Below are positions 46,140-55,827 of a DNA stretch of 64,000 bases, in pieces (position 1 is the stretch's first letter; the number at the start of each line of letters is the position of its first letter). A program made the translations under genes and the position numbers. The notes under the pieces were generated by a model. That model ran no database searches. It was given only the letters and a program-made list of their open reading frames with translations, and was not told the origin of the DNA. This DNA is from Gemmobacter serpentinus (GTDB taxonomy: Bacteria > Pseudomonadota > Alphaproteobacteria > Rhodobacterales > Rhodobacteraceae), in the NCBI RefSeq assembly GCF_008973825.1, contig NZ_WCHR01000020.1:62001-126000 (forward strand). Direction: 5' to 3'.

Positions 46140-47197
46140 TGCTCAGGCTTTCCAATCTTGATCTGGCCGAAGATGGCGTGCCGCATCTGGCAGATATCAG
46201 TCTGGACTTCCGGCCCGGCCTGACGACGCTTCTGGGCCGCACGGGGGCTGGCAAGACCACGCTGCTCCGCGCCATTGCCGGGCTGGCACACCCTTTCGGG
46301 CAGATCAGCTTCAACGGCCAGGACTGGGCGCAATTGCCACCCTGGCATCGGCCGGTCGCCATGGTGACACAGCAATTCATCAATTACCCGCATCTGAACG
46401 TGCTGGACAACCTGGCCTTTCCGCTGATCCGGCGGGGCGAGGCGCGCGCGGCGGCATTGGCTGCGGCAGAGACCATGCTGGGGCGGGTCGGCCTCGCGCA
46501 GATGGCAAGCCGTCGCCCGTCAGAACTGTCGGGCGGCCAGCAACAGCGCGTGGCGCTGGCGCGGGCATTGGTCAAGGGCGCGCCGATCCTTCTCTTGGAC
46601 GAGCCCTTCGTCAATCTGGATTACAACCTGCGTGAAGGAATGCGCGAGGAGCTGATGGCGCTGCTGCAATCGGGCGGCGAGACGACGGTGATCTATGCCT
46701 CCACTGACCCGCGCGAGGCGCTGCGCATGGGCGACCAGACTGTCCTCATGAGTGAAGGGCGCGCCCTGCAATCGGGGGCACCGCGCGCGGTCTTTGCCGC
46801 CCCCGCCGCATTGGCGGCGGCGCGGGTGGTCAATGATCCGCCGATCAATATTCTCTCGGCCCGGCTCGACGCCACATCGCTGGATATCGACCATCTCGGC
46901 CCGTTCCCGCGCGATGCCCTGCCTGAAGATCTGCCCCCCGGCGGCTATTCGCTGGCCCTGCGCGCCGAGGACATCCGGCAGAACGGAACCGTGTCGGCCC
47001 GTGTGGCCCTGACCGAAGTCTCAGGTTCCGAAACCGTGACCCATCTGCAGGCAGGGGCCCAGCCGCTGGTGATGCTGGAACGGCGGGTCCAGAGCCATCC
47101 GCTTGGCGCGGAGATCAGGCTGGCGCTCGATCTTCGTCGAGCGTTGATTTACGGCGCGGATGGCGCGCTGATCGCGAAAGGGGCCGCGCATGGTTGA
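46139..47197 (+). CDS. ABC importer ATPase A (no H-loop histidine)
   Basis: 352 residues, MalK/UgpC-like with a C-terminal regulatory domain. Walker A G-R-T-G-A-G-K-T (33-40), Q-loop Gln78, signature L-S-G-G-Q (130-134) and Walker B I-L-L-L-D-E (150-155) are intact. The H-loop His is replaced by Thr189 (A-S-T-D-P where V-T-H-D-Q is usual). It overlaps the second ATPase gene by 8 bp, so the two should make a heterodimer. Confidence 0.92.
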   Translation: MLRLSNLDLAEDGVPHLADISLDFRPGLTTLLGRTGAGKTTLLRAIAGLAHPFGQISFNGQDWAQLPPWHRPVAMVTQQFINYPHLNVLDNLAFPLIRRGEARAAALAAAETMLGRVGLAQMASRRPSELSGGQQQRVALARALVKGAPILLLDEPFVNLDYNLREGMREELMALLQSGGETTVIYASTDPREALRMGDQTVLMSEGRALQSGAPRAVFAAPAALAAARVVNDPPINILSARLDATSLDIDHLGPFPRDALPEDLPPGGYSLALRAEDIRQNGTVSARVALTEVSGSETVTHLQAGAQPLVMLERRVQSHPLGAEIRLALDLRRALIYGADGALIAKGAAHG

Positions 47198-48245
47198 GAT
47201 CCGTCTGGAACAGTTGGCCCATGCCTATCGCCGCGGCGGGGCCTATGCCTTGCGGCCGCTTGACATGACCTGGCGTTCGGGCGGCACATATGCGCTGCTT
47301 GGCCCTTCGGGCTGCGGCAAGTCGACCATGCTCAACATCATCTCGGGGCTGATCCAGCCATCCGAGGGGCGGGTGCTGTTCGATGGCCGCGATGTCACCG
47401 CCCTCGAGACCGGGCGACGCAAGATCGCACAGGTGTTTCAGGTGCCGGTGATCTATCGGTCGATGACGGTCGGGCAGAACCTTGGCTTTCCGCTGGTCTG
47501 TCAGCGCCTGCCCGCACAGACCCGCCGCAAACGGGTGGAACAGATCGCTGAACGGTTGGGCCTGGGGCCGATGCTGCACCGACCCGCCCACAGCCTGACC
47601 GCGGATCAGAAACAACTGGTGTCGCTGGGGCGGGGATTGGTGCGCGATGATGTGGCGGCGATCCTGCTGGACGAACCGCTGACGGTGATTGATCCGCAGC
47701 AGAAGTTCGATCTGCGCCGCATCCTGAAAGAGATCAACGCCGAATTTGGCGTGACCATGGTGCTGGTCACCCATGACCAGACCGAGGCCATGACCTTTGC
47801 CGAAGAGGTGGTGGTGATGAATATGGGCGAGGTGGTGCAAAGCGGCAGCCCGCGCGCGCTGTTCGAACGCCCCGCCACGCGCCATGTTGGCAGTTTCATC
47901 GGCGCGCCCGCGATGAATTTTCTGCCCGCCGATCCGATGGGACCGCAGGTCGCGGTTGCGGGCACCGGCCTTGCCATGCCCCGGCCGGATGCCACAGAGG
48001 GGCGTTTCTGCCTGGGCTTTCGGCCCGAACACGCCCGCCTTGTGCGCGAAGGGGCCACCATGTCGGGCATCGTGACCCGCATCTGGTTCGAGGGGCTGGA
48101 CGAGATTCTGGCGCTTGACCATCCTTCTGGTGAAGTGCGGCTGCGCGCGCCCGCGGGCATCGGCTTGAAGCCCGGCGATCAGGCGGGCTTCGTGCTGGAG
48201 GATGGCGCGCTGCGGCTTTATCGCGACGACCGTCTGATCGCCTGA
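47190..48245 (+). CDS. ABC importer ATPase B (degenerate signature)
   Basis: 351 residues. Walker A G-P-S-G-C-G-K-S-T (38-46), Gln84, Walker B A-I-L-L-D-E (157-162) and H-loop His195 (V-T-H-D-Q) are intact, but the LSGGQ signature is L-T-A-D-Q (136-140) and the D-loop is T-V-I-D. A C-terminal MalK-type regulatory domain follows. With ATPase A this should give one consensus and one degenerate ATP site. Confidence 0.92.
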   Translation: MVEIRLEQLAHAYRRGGAYALRPLDMTWRSGGTYALLGPSGCGKSTMLNIISGLIQPSEGRVLFDGRDVTALETGRRKIAQVFQVPVIYRSMTVGQNLGFPLVCQRLPAQTRRKRVEQIAERLGLGPMLHRPAHSLTADQKQLVSLGRGLVRDDVAAILLDEPLTVIDPQQKFDLRRILKEINAEFGVTMVLVTHDQTEAMTFAEEVVVMNMGEVVQSGSPRALFERPATRHVGSFIGAPAMNFLPADPMGPQVAVAGTGLAMPRPDATEGRFCLGFRPEHARLVREGATMSGIVTRIWFEGLDEILALDHPSGEVRLRAPAGIGLKPGDQAGFVLEDGALRLYRDDRLIA

Positions 48246-48273
48246 TCCGCATCCATTGCCCGTCTGCCCCCAA

Positions 48274-48313
48274 TGCAGAAGGCCACCCAGACACAGGAGG
48301 TGGCCTTTTTGCA
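48274..48313 (+). terminator. Intrinsic terminator of the ABC operon
   Basis: AAGGCCACC (48279-48287) pairs with GGTGGCCTT (48299-48307), extended by outer TGCA ends, with T5 at 48306-48310. It starts about 30 nt after the ATPase B stop and serves the plus strand; the convergent RHH gene ends 17 nt to the right. Confidence 0.85.
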
Positions 48314-48329
48314 TGGGACGTGTCTGATC

Positions 48330-48713
48330 TCAGTGTTGCTTGCCCGAAGTCGCGGTAAATCTTTGCCGCTCGCGCAAGGCACGCGCTTCAAGCGCCAGGA
48401 TTTCATCGGTGGTCTTGCCATTATTGGTGCCCTGCAACAGCAGCAGCCCCTTCAGCTTTAAGTCGGTGAAGCGCAGACAGCACACCCGCAGGAAGGAGGT
48501 GAAATTGCCCAGATCGTGGCCTTCATCGATCGATTCATTGTAAAGCTGATGCAGAAGCTGCGGCACGTTCAGATCATCGCGCGTCGCGATCTCTTCCAGG
48601 ACCATCCAGAACATGTTTTCCAGCCGCACGCTGGTGACCATCCCGTCCATTCGGATGGAGCGGGTCTGACTTTCCCAAAGCTGCGGATCGGCACCCACGA
48701 ACAATCTGCACAT
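48330..48713 (-). CDS. Ribbon-helix-helix domain protein
   Basis: 127 residues; ATG 48713 follows GGAGGAGG. The core (S-V-R-L-E-N-M-F-W-M-V-L-E-E-I-A-T-R-D-D-L-N-V-P-Q-L) matches the RHH_4-type fold of alphaproteobacteria, often DNA-binding. It lies 95 bp after the GMC oxidoreductase gene on the same strand. It may regulate that gene; target unknown. Confidence 0.8.
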   Translation of the reverse strand: MCRLFVGADPQLWESQTRSIRMDGMVTSVRLENMFWMVLEEIATRDDLNVPQLLHQLYNESIDEGHDLGNFTSFLRVCCLRFTDLKLKGLLLLQGTNNGKTTDEILALEARALRERQRFTATSGKQH

Positions 48714-48808
48714 CGGATGGTTCCTCCTCCCGAAGGGCTATCTTGCAAGGATAGCGCAAGGCCACAGGTTGAAAAGGGCCTGCGACGCACCCGCCGCAGG
48801 CCCCAGGG

Positions 48809-50374
48809 TCACAGGTTGCCGGCTTTCAGCTCACCCGCCAGGTATTCCGCCTGGCGGATGGCCAGCGCGACGATGGTCAGCGTCGGGTTGGCCGCGGCCC
48901 CGGTGGTCATCACCGACCCGTCCGACACAAAGAGGTTCGACACCTCATGCGCGCGCCCCCATTTGTCGACGACACCATCCTCGGGCTTCTCGCTCATCCG
49001 GCAGGTGCCAAGGTTGTGGGTCGATGGATAGGGCGGTGTGCGATGCGAACTGACCGCACCGACGGCCTCATAGAGCTTTTGCGCCTTTTCATAGGCATAG
49101 TTACGCATCGCGACATCGTTGGCATGATCGTCGAAATGCACATTCGGCGCGGCAAGCCCCCATTGATCCTTCACGCTGTCCGAAAGCGTGACGCGGTTGG
49201 TGGCCTGCGGCATGTCCTCGCCCACGATCCACATGCCCGCCGTATTGGCATAGGCATCCATCATCGCTGCAAACTCCGGCCCCCAGGCACCCGGCTCGAT
49301 GAAAGCAGCAAGGAAGGACGGCCCGAGCGACAGCGTCTCCATATAGTAGCCGCCCACAAAGCCGCGTTCGGGGTTGTTGGCCGCCTCATCGGCGATGATG
49401 CCCGCCATGGTCTCGCCGCGGAACATGTGCACCGGCTTGTCGAACTGGGCATAGACCGATCCGGTCATATGGCGCATGTAGTGGCGCCCGACGTGATCGG
49501 CACCATTGGCAAGCCCGGTCGGGAAGCGGTTGCTTTCCGACAGCAACAGCAGGCGGGGCGTCTCGATGGAGTTGCCCGCGACGCAGACAACCTTGGCGGC
49601 CTGACGGTGCAGATTGCCGTCCTTGTCGACGTAAAGCACCGCATCGGCCTTGCCATCAGCACCATGGGTGATGCGCACCACATGACTGTCGGGGCGCAGA
49701 TCCAAAAGGCCGGTCTCCAGCGCGCGCGGGATCTCGCGCACCAATGTCGACCATTTCGACTTGTTCTTGTCGCCCTGGAAGTTGAACCCGTCCTGGATCG
49801 AGGCCGGGCGCCCGTCATAGGGTTCGGCATTGGTCGCATAGGGGCCGGTCGCATATTGCTTGTAGCCGACCCGTTCCGCGCCATTGGCGAAGACCTTGTA
49901 ATTGTTGTTCGCAGGCAGCGCCGGACGGCCATGGCGATGGGTGGACCCCATGGCGATCTCGGCCCGGTCATAATAGGGCGCGAGGTCATCCAGCGTGATC
50001 GGCCAATCCAGCAGCGTGGCCCCGGCCACATCGCCATAGGTCGATTTCGCCTTGAACTCGTAATCCTTGAAGCGCGGCGTGGCCCCCGACCAATGGGTGG
50101 TGGAGCCGCCCACCGCCTTCACGATCCAGGCCGGAAGACCGGGGAAGTCTTTCGCCACGCGCCAGGATCCGCTGGTGGTGCGCGCATCCAGCCAGGCCAT
50201 CTGGCGGAAGGCCTCCCATTCATTGTTGTGATAATCCTCGTTCTTGATGAAGGCGCCTGCCTCCAGAAGAACGCAAGGGATGCCTGCCGCCGTCAGTTCA
50301 TAGGCCAGCGTGCCGCCGCCCGCGCCAGAGCCGATGATGACAACAGCGGCTTCGTCTTTTGCGATCTGGTTCAT
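48809..50374 (-). CDS. GMC-family flavoprotein oxidoreductase
   Basis: 521 residues. FAD-binding I-G-S-G-A-G-G-G-T-L-A near residue 15 and L-L-E-A-G; C-terminal catalytic region S-T-H-N-L-G-T-C-R-M and A-A-N-P-T-L-T. It oxidises alcohols, sugars or polyols. Its start overlaps the small-subunit stop by 4 bp. No signal peptide of its own, so export together with the Tat-carrying small subunit is likely, as in gluconate and sorbitol dehydrogenases. No cytochrome c subunit is adjacent. Confidence 0.92.
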   Translation of the reverse strand: MNQIAKDEAAVVIIGSGAGGGTLAYELTAAGIPCVLLEAGAFIKNEDYHNNEWEAFRQMAWLDARTTSGSWRVAKDFPGLPAWIVKAVGGSTTHWSGATPRFKDYEFKAKSTYGDVAGATLLDWPITLDDLAPYYDRAEIAMGSTHRHGRPALPANNNYKVFANGAERVGYKQYATGPYATNAEPYDGRPASIQDGFNFQGDKNKSKWSTLVREIPRALETGLLDLRPDSHVVRITHGADGKADAVLYVDKDGNLHRQAAKVVCVAGNSIETPRLLLLSESNRFPTGLANGADHVGRHYMRHMTGSVYAQFDKPVHMFRGETMAGIIADEAANNPERGFVGGYYMETLSLGPSFLAAFIEPGAWGPEFAAMMDAYANTAGMWIVGEDMPQATNRVTLSDSVKDQWGLAAPNVHFDDHANDVAMRNYAYEKAQKLYEAVGAVSSHRTPPYPSTHNLGTCRMSEKPEDGVVDKWGRAHEVSNLFVSDGSVMTTGAAANPTLTIVALAIRQAEYLAGELKAGNL

Positions 50375-50886
50375 TGTGCCGCCTCGTATTCTTCGATCCG
50401 CGGCTCGGGCAGCCAGTCCAGATCATTGAAACCCCGGTTGATATAGCCGCCCTTGTCGAAGCTCGGCCCCTCATAGCCCAGCACCGCCCAGACCTCTGGA
50501 TCGTCGTAAAGCGTGACGACGGTGGTGGAGCGCGTCAGGACAAAGAACGGCGTATCCTCGATCGATTTCAGGTGATCGAGCGCCGCCGCCTCATCCATAT
50601 CGGCGAAACCCGCCTGATCCAGATCGTGCAGGGTCGCGGCAAATGCCAGCTTCTGGCCGGGCGTGCCCTCGGCTGCCGTCAAGATCACGCCGGCGGTGCG
50701 CAGATAGGCGGCATCGGGGAAATTCTTGTGCGGGAAAGCCACCCGCACCACCCGCGCCAGCAGCGCCTTGCTGGCCTCATCCTTCGCAGGATCCAGCGTG
50801 AAACCCAGTGCGGCACCGCCCAATGACGATGCGGCAAGCAGGGCCGATGCGCTGCCCAGCAGCACATGGCGTCGTGTCGTCTTCAT
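50371..50886 (-). CDS. Tat-exported gluconate dehydrogenase small-subunit family protein
   Basis: 171 residues from ATG 50886 (GGAGG upstream). Begins M-K-T-T-R-R-H-V-L-L-G, a twin-arginine signal, then a hydrophobic stretch to about residue 30. The rest matches the gluconate 2-dehydrogenase subunit 3 family. It probably carries the GMC subunit to the periplasm. Confidence 0.88.
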   Translation of the reverse strand: MKTTRRHVLLGSASALLAASSLGGAALGFTLDPAKDEASKALLARVVRVAFPHKNFPDAAYLRTAGVILTAAEGTPGQKLAFAATLHDLDQAGFADMDEAAALDHLKSIEDTPFFVLTRSTTVVTLYDDPEVWAVLGYEGPSFDKGGYINRGFNDLDWLPEPRIEEYEAAQ

Positions 50887-50937
50887 GTAGTATCCTCCTC
50901 CCAAAGTCCGGCCTTCACGCGGCCGGTGCGTTCATGG

Positions 50938-51333
50938 TCAGCCGAAACGCCCGCCCTTCTGGATCACCTCGACCTGATAACCGTCGGGGTCCTGAACGAA
51001 GAAGAAGCGGGCAAGGACCTGGCCCTGGTGCTTGAAATCCACCAGTTTGCGGGGTGCGAGGGCGTCGCGCTCGAAACGCGCGTGTTCGGCATCGACATCA
51101 TCCACGATGACGGCGATATGGCCGTAGCCGGTGCCGGGTTCATAGGGGTCAAGCCGCCCCTTGTTGATGGTCAATTCCAGCTCGAAGCCGCTTTCGGCAT
51201 TCGACAGATAGACCAGCGTGAAATCATCGAAATCCAGACGTTCCGCGACCTTGAGCCCGAAGGCACGGTCATAGAACGCCACCGATCTGGCCTCATCCAG
51301 AACCCGGATCATGGAGTGAACAAGTTTTGCCAT
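50938..51333 (-). CDS. VOC-family glyoxalase I-like protein
   Basis: 131 residues, close to GloA. Metal-ligand positions His6, Glu53, His72 (Y-G-H-I-A-V) and Glu122 (Y-Q-V-E-V-I) are all present, so a lactoylglutathione lyase activity is credible. It precedes the GMC pair on the same strand by 50 bp, suggesting detoxification of methylglyoxal or another alpha-oxo aldehyde formed in alcohol catabolism. Confidence 0.88.
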   Translation of the reverse strand: MAKLVHSMIRVLDEARSVAFYDRAFGLKVAERLDFDDFTLVYLSNAESGFELELTINKGRLDPYEPGTGYGHIAVIVDDVDAEHARFERDALAPRKLVDFKHQGQVLARFFFVQDPDGYQVEVIQKGGRFG

Positions 51334-51719
51334 CGGCCCCCCCTTATCGTTCCGGCTATTGGCTGGCCGGTTTTCAAACGATAGGCCGCAGCGGCGCGCA
51401 GCTGGTATTACTTGACTACTACCTGACAGATATTTGGAAATTTCTTGTCGCCGCAGACAGCGCCGACATTTTCAGGCCCTTCTGATGCCGGTTCAGACCG
51501 GCCCAAAGGGCGGGCTGATCGCGCCTCATCGCGCGGCGGCATCCCGGCTTGTTCATCCCACAACCAAACGGCGCGTCATCCGAAATGAAGCCGCCGCGGC
51601 ACAGGCGATCTGTGCCGCGGCGGGATCAGTCTGCCCGCGCCCGGCGGCCTGCCCAGCCGAACGATCGGGATCGATGGCAGATCAGCGCAGCGCGTGCCGG
51701 GGCCTTAGAAACGCCTGCG
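51334..51719. other. Intergenic region
   Basis: 386 bp between the glyoxalase-like gene start and the Rieske gene end, both on the minus strand. The AT-richer part near 51395-51445 is the likely promoter of the glyoxalase-GMC group. No gene recognised. Confidence 0.45.
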
Positions 51720-53054
<1,335 letters not shown>

Positions 53055-53060
53055 TCATCC

Positions 53061-53077
53061 TGAGTTAATTCAACTCA
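53061..53077. promoter_or_regulatory. LysR-type operator TGAGTT-N5-AACTCA
   Basis: A perfect 6-bp inverted repeat with a 5-bp spacer, lying 18 bp before the LysR start and 100 bp before the divergent Rieske gene. It contains the T-N11-A core of LysR binding sites. Confidence 0.75.
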
Positions 53078-53094
53078 TGTCAAGGTGACGCCGG

Positions 53095-54015
53095 ATGCCA
53101 CGCCCCTATGACCTTTCCTCGATGACCGCGCTGATCTCCTTCGAGGCCGCGGCGCGGCATCGCAGCTTCAAACGCGCTGCCGCCGAGATCAACGTGACCC
53201 CGGCGGCGGTCAGCCATCAGATCAAGGCGCTGGAGGCCGATCTTGGCTGCACGCTGTTCACCCGCCAGCATCGTGGCGTGGACCTGACCGAAAAGGGGGC
53301 CTTCCTGCTGGTGGCGCTGCAACGCGGTTTCGAGACCATCTCGGCCTCGGTCGCGCAATTACGCAATGTGCCGCAAAGCGTGGATGTGACCATCCGGGCG
53401 ACAACGGCGGTAAGCGCGCTCTGGCTCACGCCGAAGCTGACCGCGTTCTGGAAAAGCCATCCGACGATCAGCGTGGCGCAGATCGTCAATGATGTCAGCC
53501 CGCCCGGTGGCGCCCCTGTCGGGCGCGATGATCTGAGCATCGGCTATCTGGAACCCGGGGCCACAGATGGTTGGCATATCCTGTTTCGCGACCGCATCCT
53601 GGCGCTTGGCACCCCCGGTTTCGCACAAAAGCACGGCATCAGGTCGGCGCGGGATCTCATCCATGCCCCGCTTGTGCATCTGAGCGGCGATGACAACCCC
53701 TGGACCGGCTGGCCCGACTGGTTCGCAACCCTTGGTCTTGCGGCACCGGCCACGCGTGGGTTTTTGGTGAATAACCATATGATCGCGCTCCAGGCCGCCG
53801 AAGACGATGTCGGCGCAGTCCTTGCCTGGGAGGGGCTGATGCAGGGTGCCTTGAAACAGGGACGCCTGACCCCGTTGGTGCCGGAAAGCATTCCGTCGAA
53901 AACGCCCTTCTGCCTGAAGGTCCCGCCAGGGCTGCGCGGCAAGGCCAGGCTTTTTGCCGACTGGCTGATCGCGAATGCGGCAGGAGATGACGCCCTAGCG
54001 CCCCATATCCGCTGA
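53095..54015 (+). CDS. LysR-family regulator (GcvA-like)
   Basis: 306 residues. The helix-turn-helix lies at about 10-70 (F-E-A-A-A-R-H-R-S-F-K-R-A-A-A-E-I-N-V-T), typical of the GcvA subgroup. Divergent from the Rieske gene with a palindrome between. Its 3' end overlaps the convergent P5C-reductase-like gene by 21 bp. Confidence 0.92.
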   Translation: MPRPYDLSSMTALISFEAAARHRSFKRAAAEINVTPAAVSHQIKALEADLGCTLFTRQHRGVDLTEKGAFLLVALQRGFETISASVAQLRNVPQSVDVTIRATTAVSALWLTPKLTAFWKSHPTISVAQIVNDVSPPGGAPVGRDDLSIGYLEPGATDGWHILFRDRILALGTPGFAQKHGIRSARDLIHAPLVHLSGDDNPWTGWPDWFATLGLAAPATRGFLVNNHMIALQAAEDDVGAVLAWEGLMQGALKQGRLTPLVPESIPSKTPFCLKVPPGLRGKARLFADWLIANAAGDDALAPHIR

Positions 54016-54774
54016 CTTTTGTGCCGCGGCCTTGATGGCGGCGCGGATTGCTGCGCTGAAGCCCGCGGTCTCGGCCGCCTGCAAGCCCGCCGCCGTGGTG
54101 CCGCGATAGTCCAGATAAGCCGCAAGAAGATCACGGGCACGCGACGCATCGCCCTCCAGCAGACGCGCGCCGCCCGACACCACCGCCCCCGCCGCGCGCC
54201 AGGCAGTGCCCTCCGGCAAGCCCTGTGCGATCAGATACTCGGCCAAAGCCTGCGCCATCAGGGCCGGATAGGCGGCACCAGATCCGGGAACGGCGGTCAT
54301 CAGATCGATATGATCCTCACACGGGATTTCCTCTTCAGTGCCGATCGCCGACAGGATGCGGCGTGTCACATCGCGATCCTTGGGGGTTACGGCATCACTG
54401 GCCCACCAGGGCGTCCAGGAGGCTCCGATATCCGCTGCCGCATTCGGCATTGCGCGCAGCACCCGCCCGCCAGATGCGCCAAGCGCCGCCGCCCCGATCC
54501 CCGCCATGAACGAGATCACCAGCCGGTCGGGTGCATGCAAGTGCAGTTCCGGCCAGGTCTCGGGGCGGACCGCGATCACGACCACGTCAGAGGCCCGGAC
54601 CAGTGCCGCAAGATCGGGCGCGAAGGCGACGCCCGGCCATGCCTGATAGGGGCCGGGTTCGCCGCTGCGGTTCAGAAGCGTCAGGCCTTCCGGAGCAACC
54701 ACCCCCTGTTGCAGTAACCGCACCCCCAGGGCAGATCCAAGCCAGCCCGTCGCCCCGATGATCCCGATCCGCAT
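53995..54774 (-). CDS. Pyrroline-5-carboxylate reductase-like enzyme
   Basis: 259 residues. Rossmann start I-G-I-I-G-A-T-G-W-L-G and the ProC C-terminal motif D-Y-R-G-T-T-A-A-G-L. The glycine motif G-A-T-G is atypical for ProC (G-x-G-x-M-G), and the catabolic context suggests it may act on another imine or be an accessory paralog. It follows the ProV gene 9 bp downstream, so it ends the importer operon. Confidence 0.82.
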   Translation of the reverse strand: MRIGIIGATGWLGSALGVRLLQQGVVAPEGLTLLNRSGEPGPYQAWPGVAFAPDLAALVRASDVVVIAVRPETWPELHLHAPDRLVISFMAGIGAAALGASGGRVLRAMPNAAADIGASWTPWWASDAVTPKDRDVTRRILSAIGTEEEIPCEDHIDLMTAVPGSGAAYPALMAQALAEYLIAQGLPEGTAWRAAGAVVSGGARLLEGDASRARDLLAAYLDYRGTTAAGLQAAETAGFSAAIRAAIKAAAQKSADMGR

Positions 54775-54783
54775 CGCGCCGCC

Positions 54784-55827
54784 CTATGCCGCCCGCTTTG
54801 GCACCAGAGCACGGATCAGGGCTGCCATTTCAAGCGTCCCGACGGGCTTGTCCCCGCGCATCACCCGATACCGCCGCGTGGCATCGCCGCCCGACAAGGC
54901 CAGCACATGTTCGAGATTGTCATCCGCATTCACCTGTCCCGCGATATCGTCAGAGGTCAGATCATCCGTCATCACCGAACGCACGCGCAACACCCGCGCA
55001 CGGTTGATATCGCCGATGAAGGCCTCGATGTATGGGTCGGACGGATTAAGCAGGATATGTTGCGGCTCGCCTTGCTGTACCACGATCCCGTCTTTCAGAA
55101 TGACCAGATGATCGGCCAGTTTCAGCGCCTCATCAAGATCATGGCTGATGAAGATGATGGTCTTGTGCAATTCGCGCTGCAGTTCGATCAGAAGATCCTG
55201 CATATCGGTGCGGATCAGCGGGTCAAGCGCCGAGAAAGCCTCATCCATCAGCATGATACCGGAATTGGAGGTCAGCGCCCGCGCAATCCCCACCCGCTGC
55301 TGCATCCCGCCCGAAAGCTGATGCGGATAGCGGGTGCCATAGCCACCCAGGCCCACACGCTCCAGCCAGCGTTGCGCCTCCGGCTCCCAGGATGCGCGCG
55401 GCACGCCCTGTGTCGCCTGGGCCATGCCGGCATTCGCGAGCACCGTATGATGCGGCAGCAGCGCGAATTTCTGGAATACCATCGACATGGTTTTGCGCCG
55501 CAGATCGCGAAGCCGTCCCTCATCGAGCGAAAGCACATCCGTGCCATCGACCAGCACCTCGCCCGAGGTCGGCTCGATCAGACGGTTGAAATGGCGGATC
55601 AGCGTCGATTTCCCCGAGCCGGACAGGCCCATGATCACCGTCGTCTCGCCTTGACGCATATCGATATTGATATCGCTGAGGCCCAGAACATGTTGCCGCT
55701 TCGCCAGCAGTTCCGATTTGGACATGCCCGCAAGCACATCGGCCAGCGCGGCTTTCGGGTTGTCGCCAAAGATCTTGTAAAGATGGCGGATCGAGATTTT
55801 GACAGGTTTTTCCATGGTCATGCTCAC
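54784..55827 (-). CDS. proV: Glycine betaine/proline betaine ABC ATPase
   Basis: 347 residues: Walker A G-L-S-G-S-G-K-S-T, signature L-S-G-G-M-Q-Q-R, Walker B I-M-L-M-D-E-A-F-S-A-L-D-P, and a short C-terminal regulatory region with R-A-R-V-L-R-V-R-S-V-M. Typical ProV/OpuAA. Overlaps the permease gene by 4 bp. Confidence 0.93.
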   Translation of the reverse strand: MSMTMEKPVKISIRHLYKIFGDNPKAALADVLAGMSKSELLAKRQHVLGLSDINIDMRQGETTVIMGLSGSGKSTLIRHFNRLIEPTSGEVLVDGTDVLSLDEGRLRDLRRKTMSMVFQKFALLPHHTVLANAGMAQATQGVPRASWEPEAQRWLERVGLGGYGTRYPHQLSGGMQQRVGIARALTSNSGIMLMDEAFSALDPLIRTDMQDLLIELQRELHKTIIFISHDLDEALKLADHLVILKDGIVVQQGEPQHILLNPSDPYIEAFIGDINRARVLRVRSVMTDDLTSDDIAGQVNADDNLEHVLALSGGDATRRYRVMRGDKPVGTLEMAALIRALVPKRAA

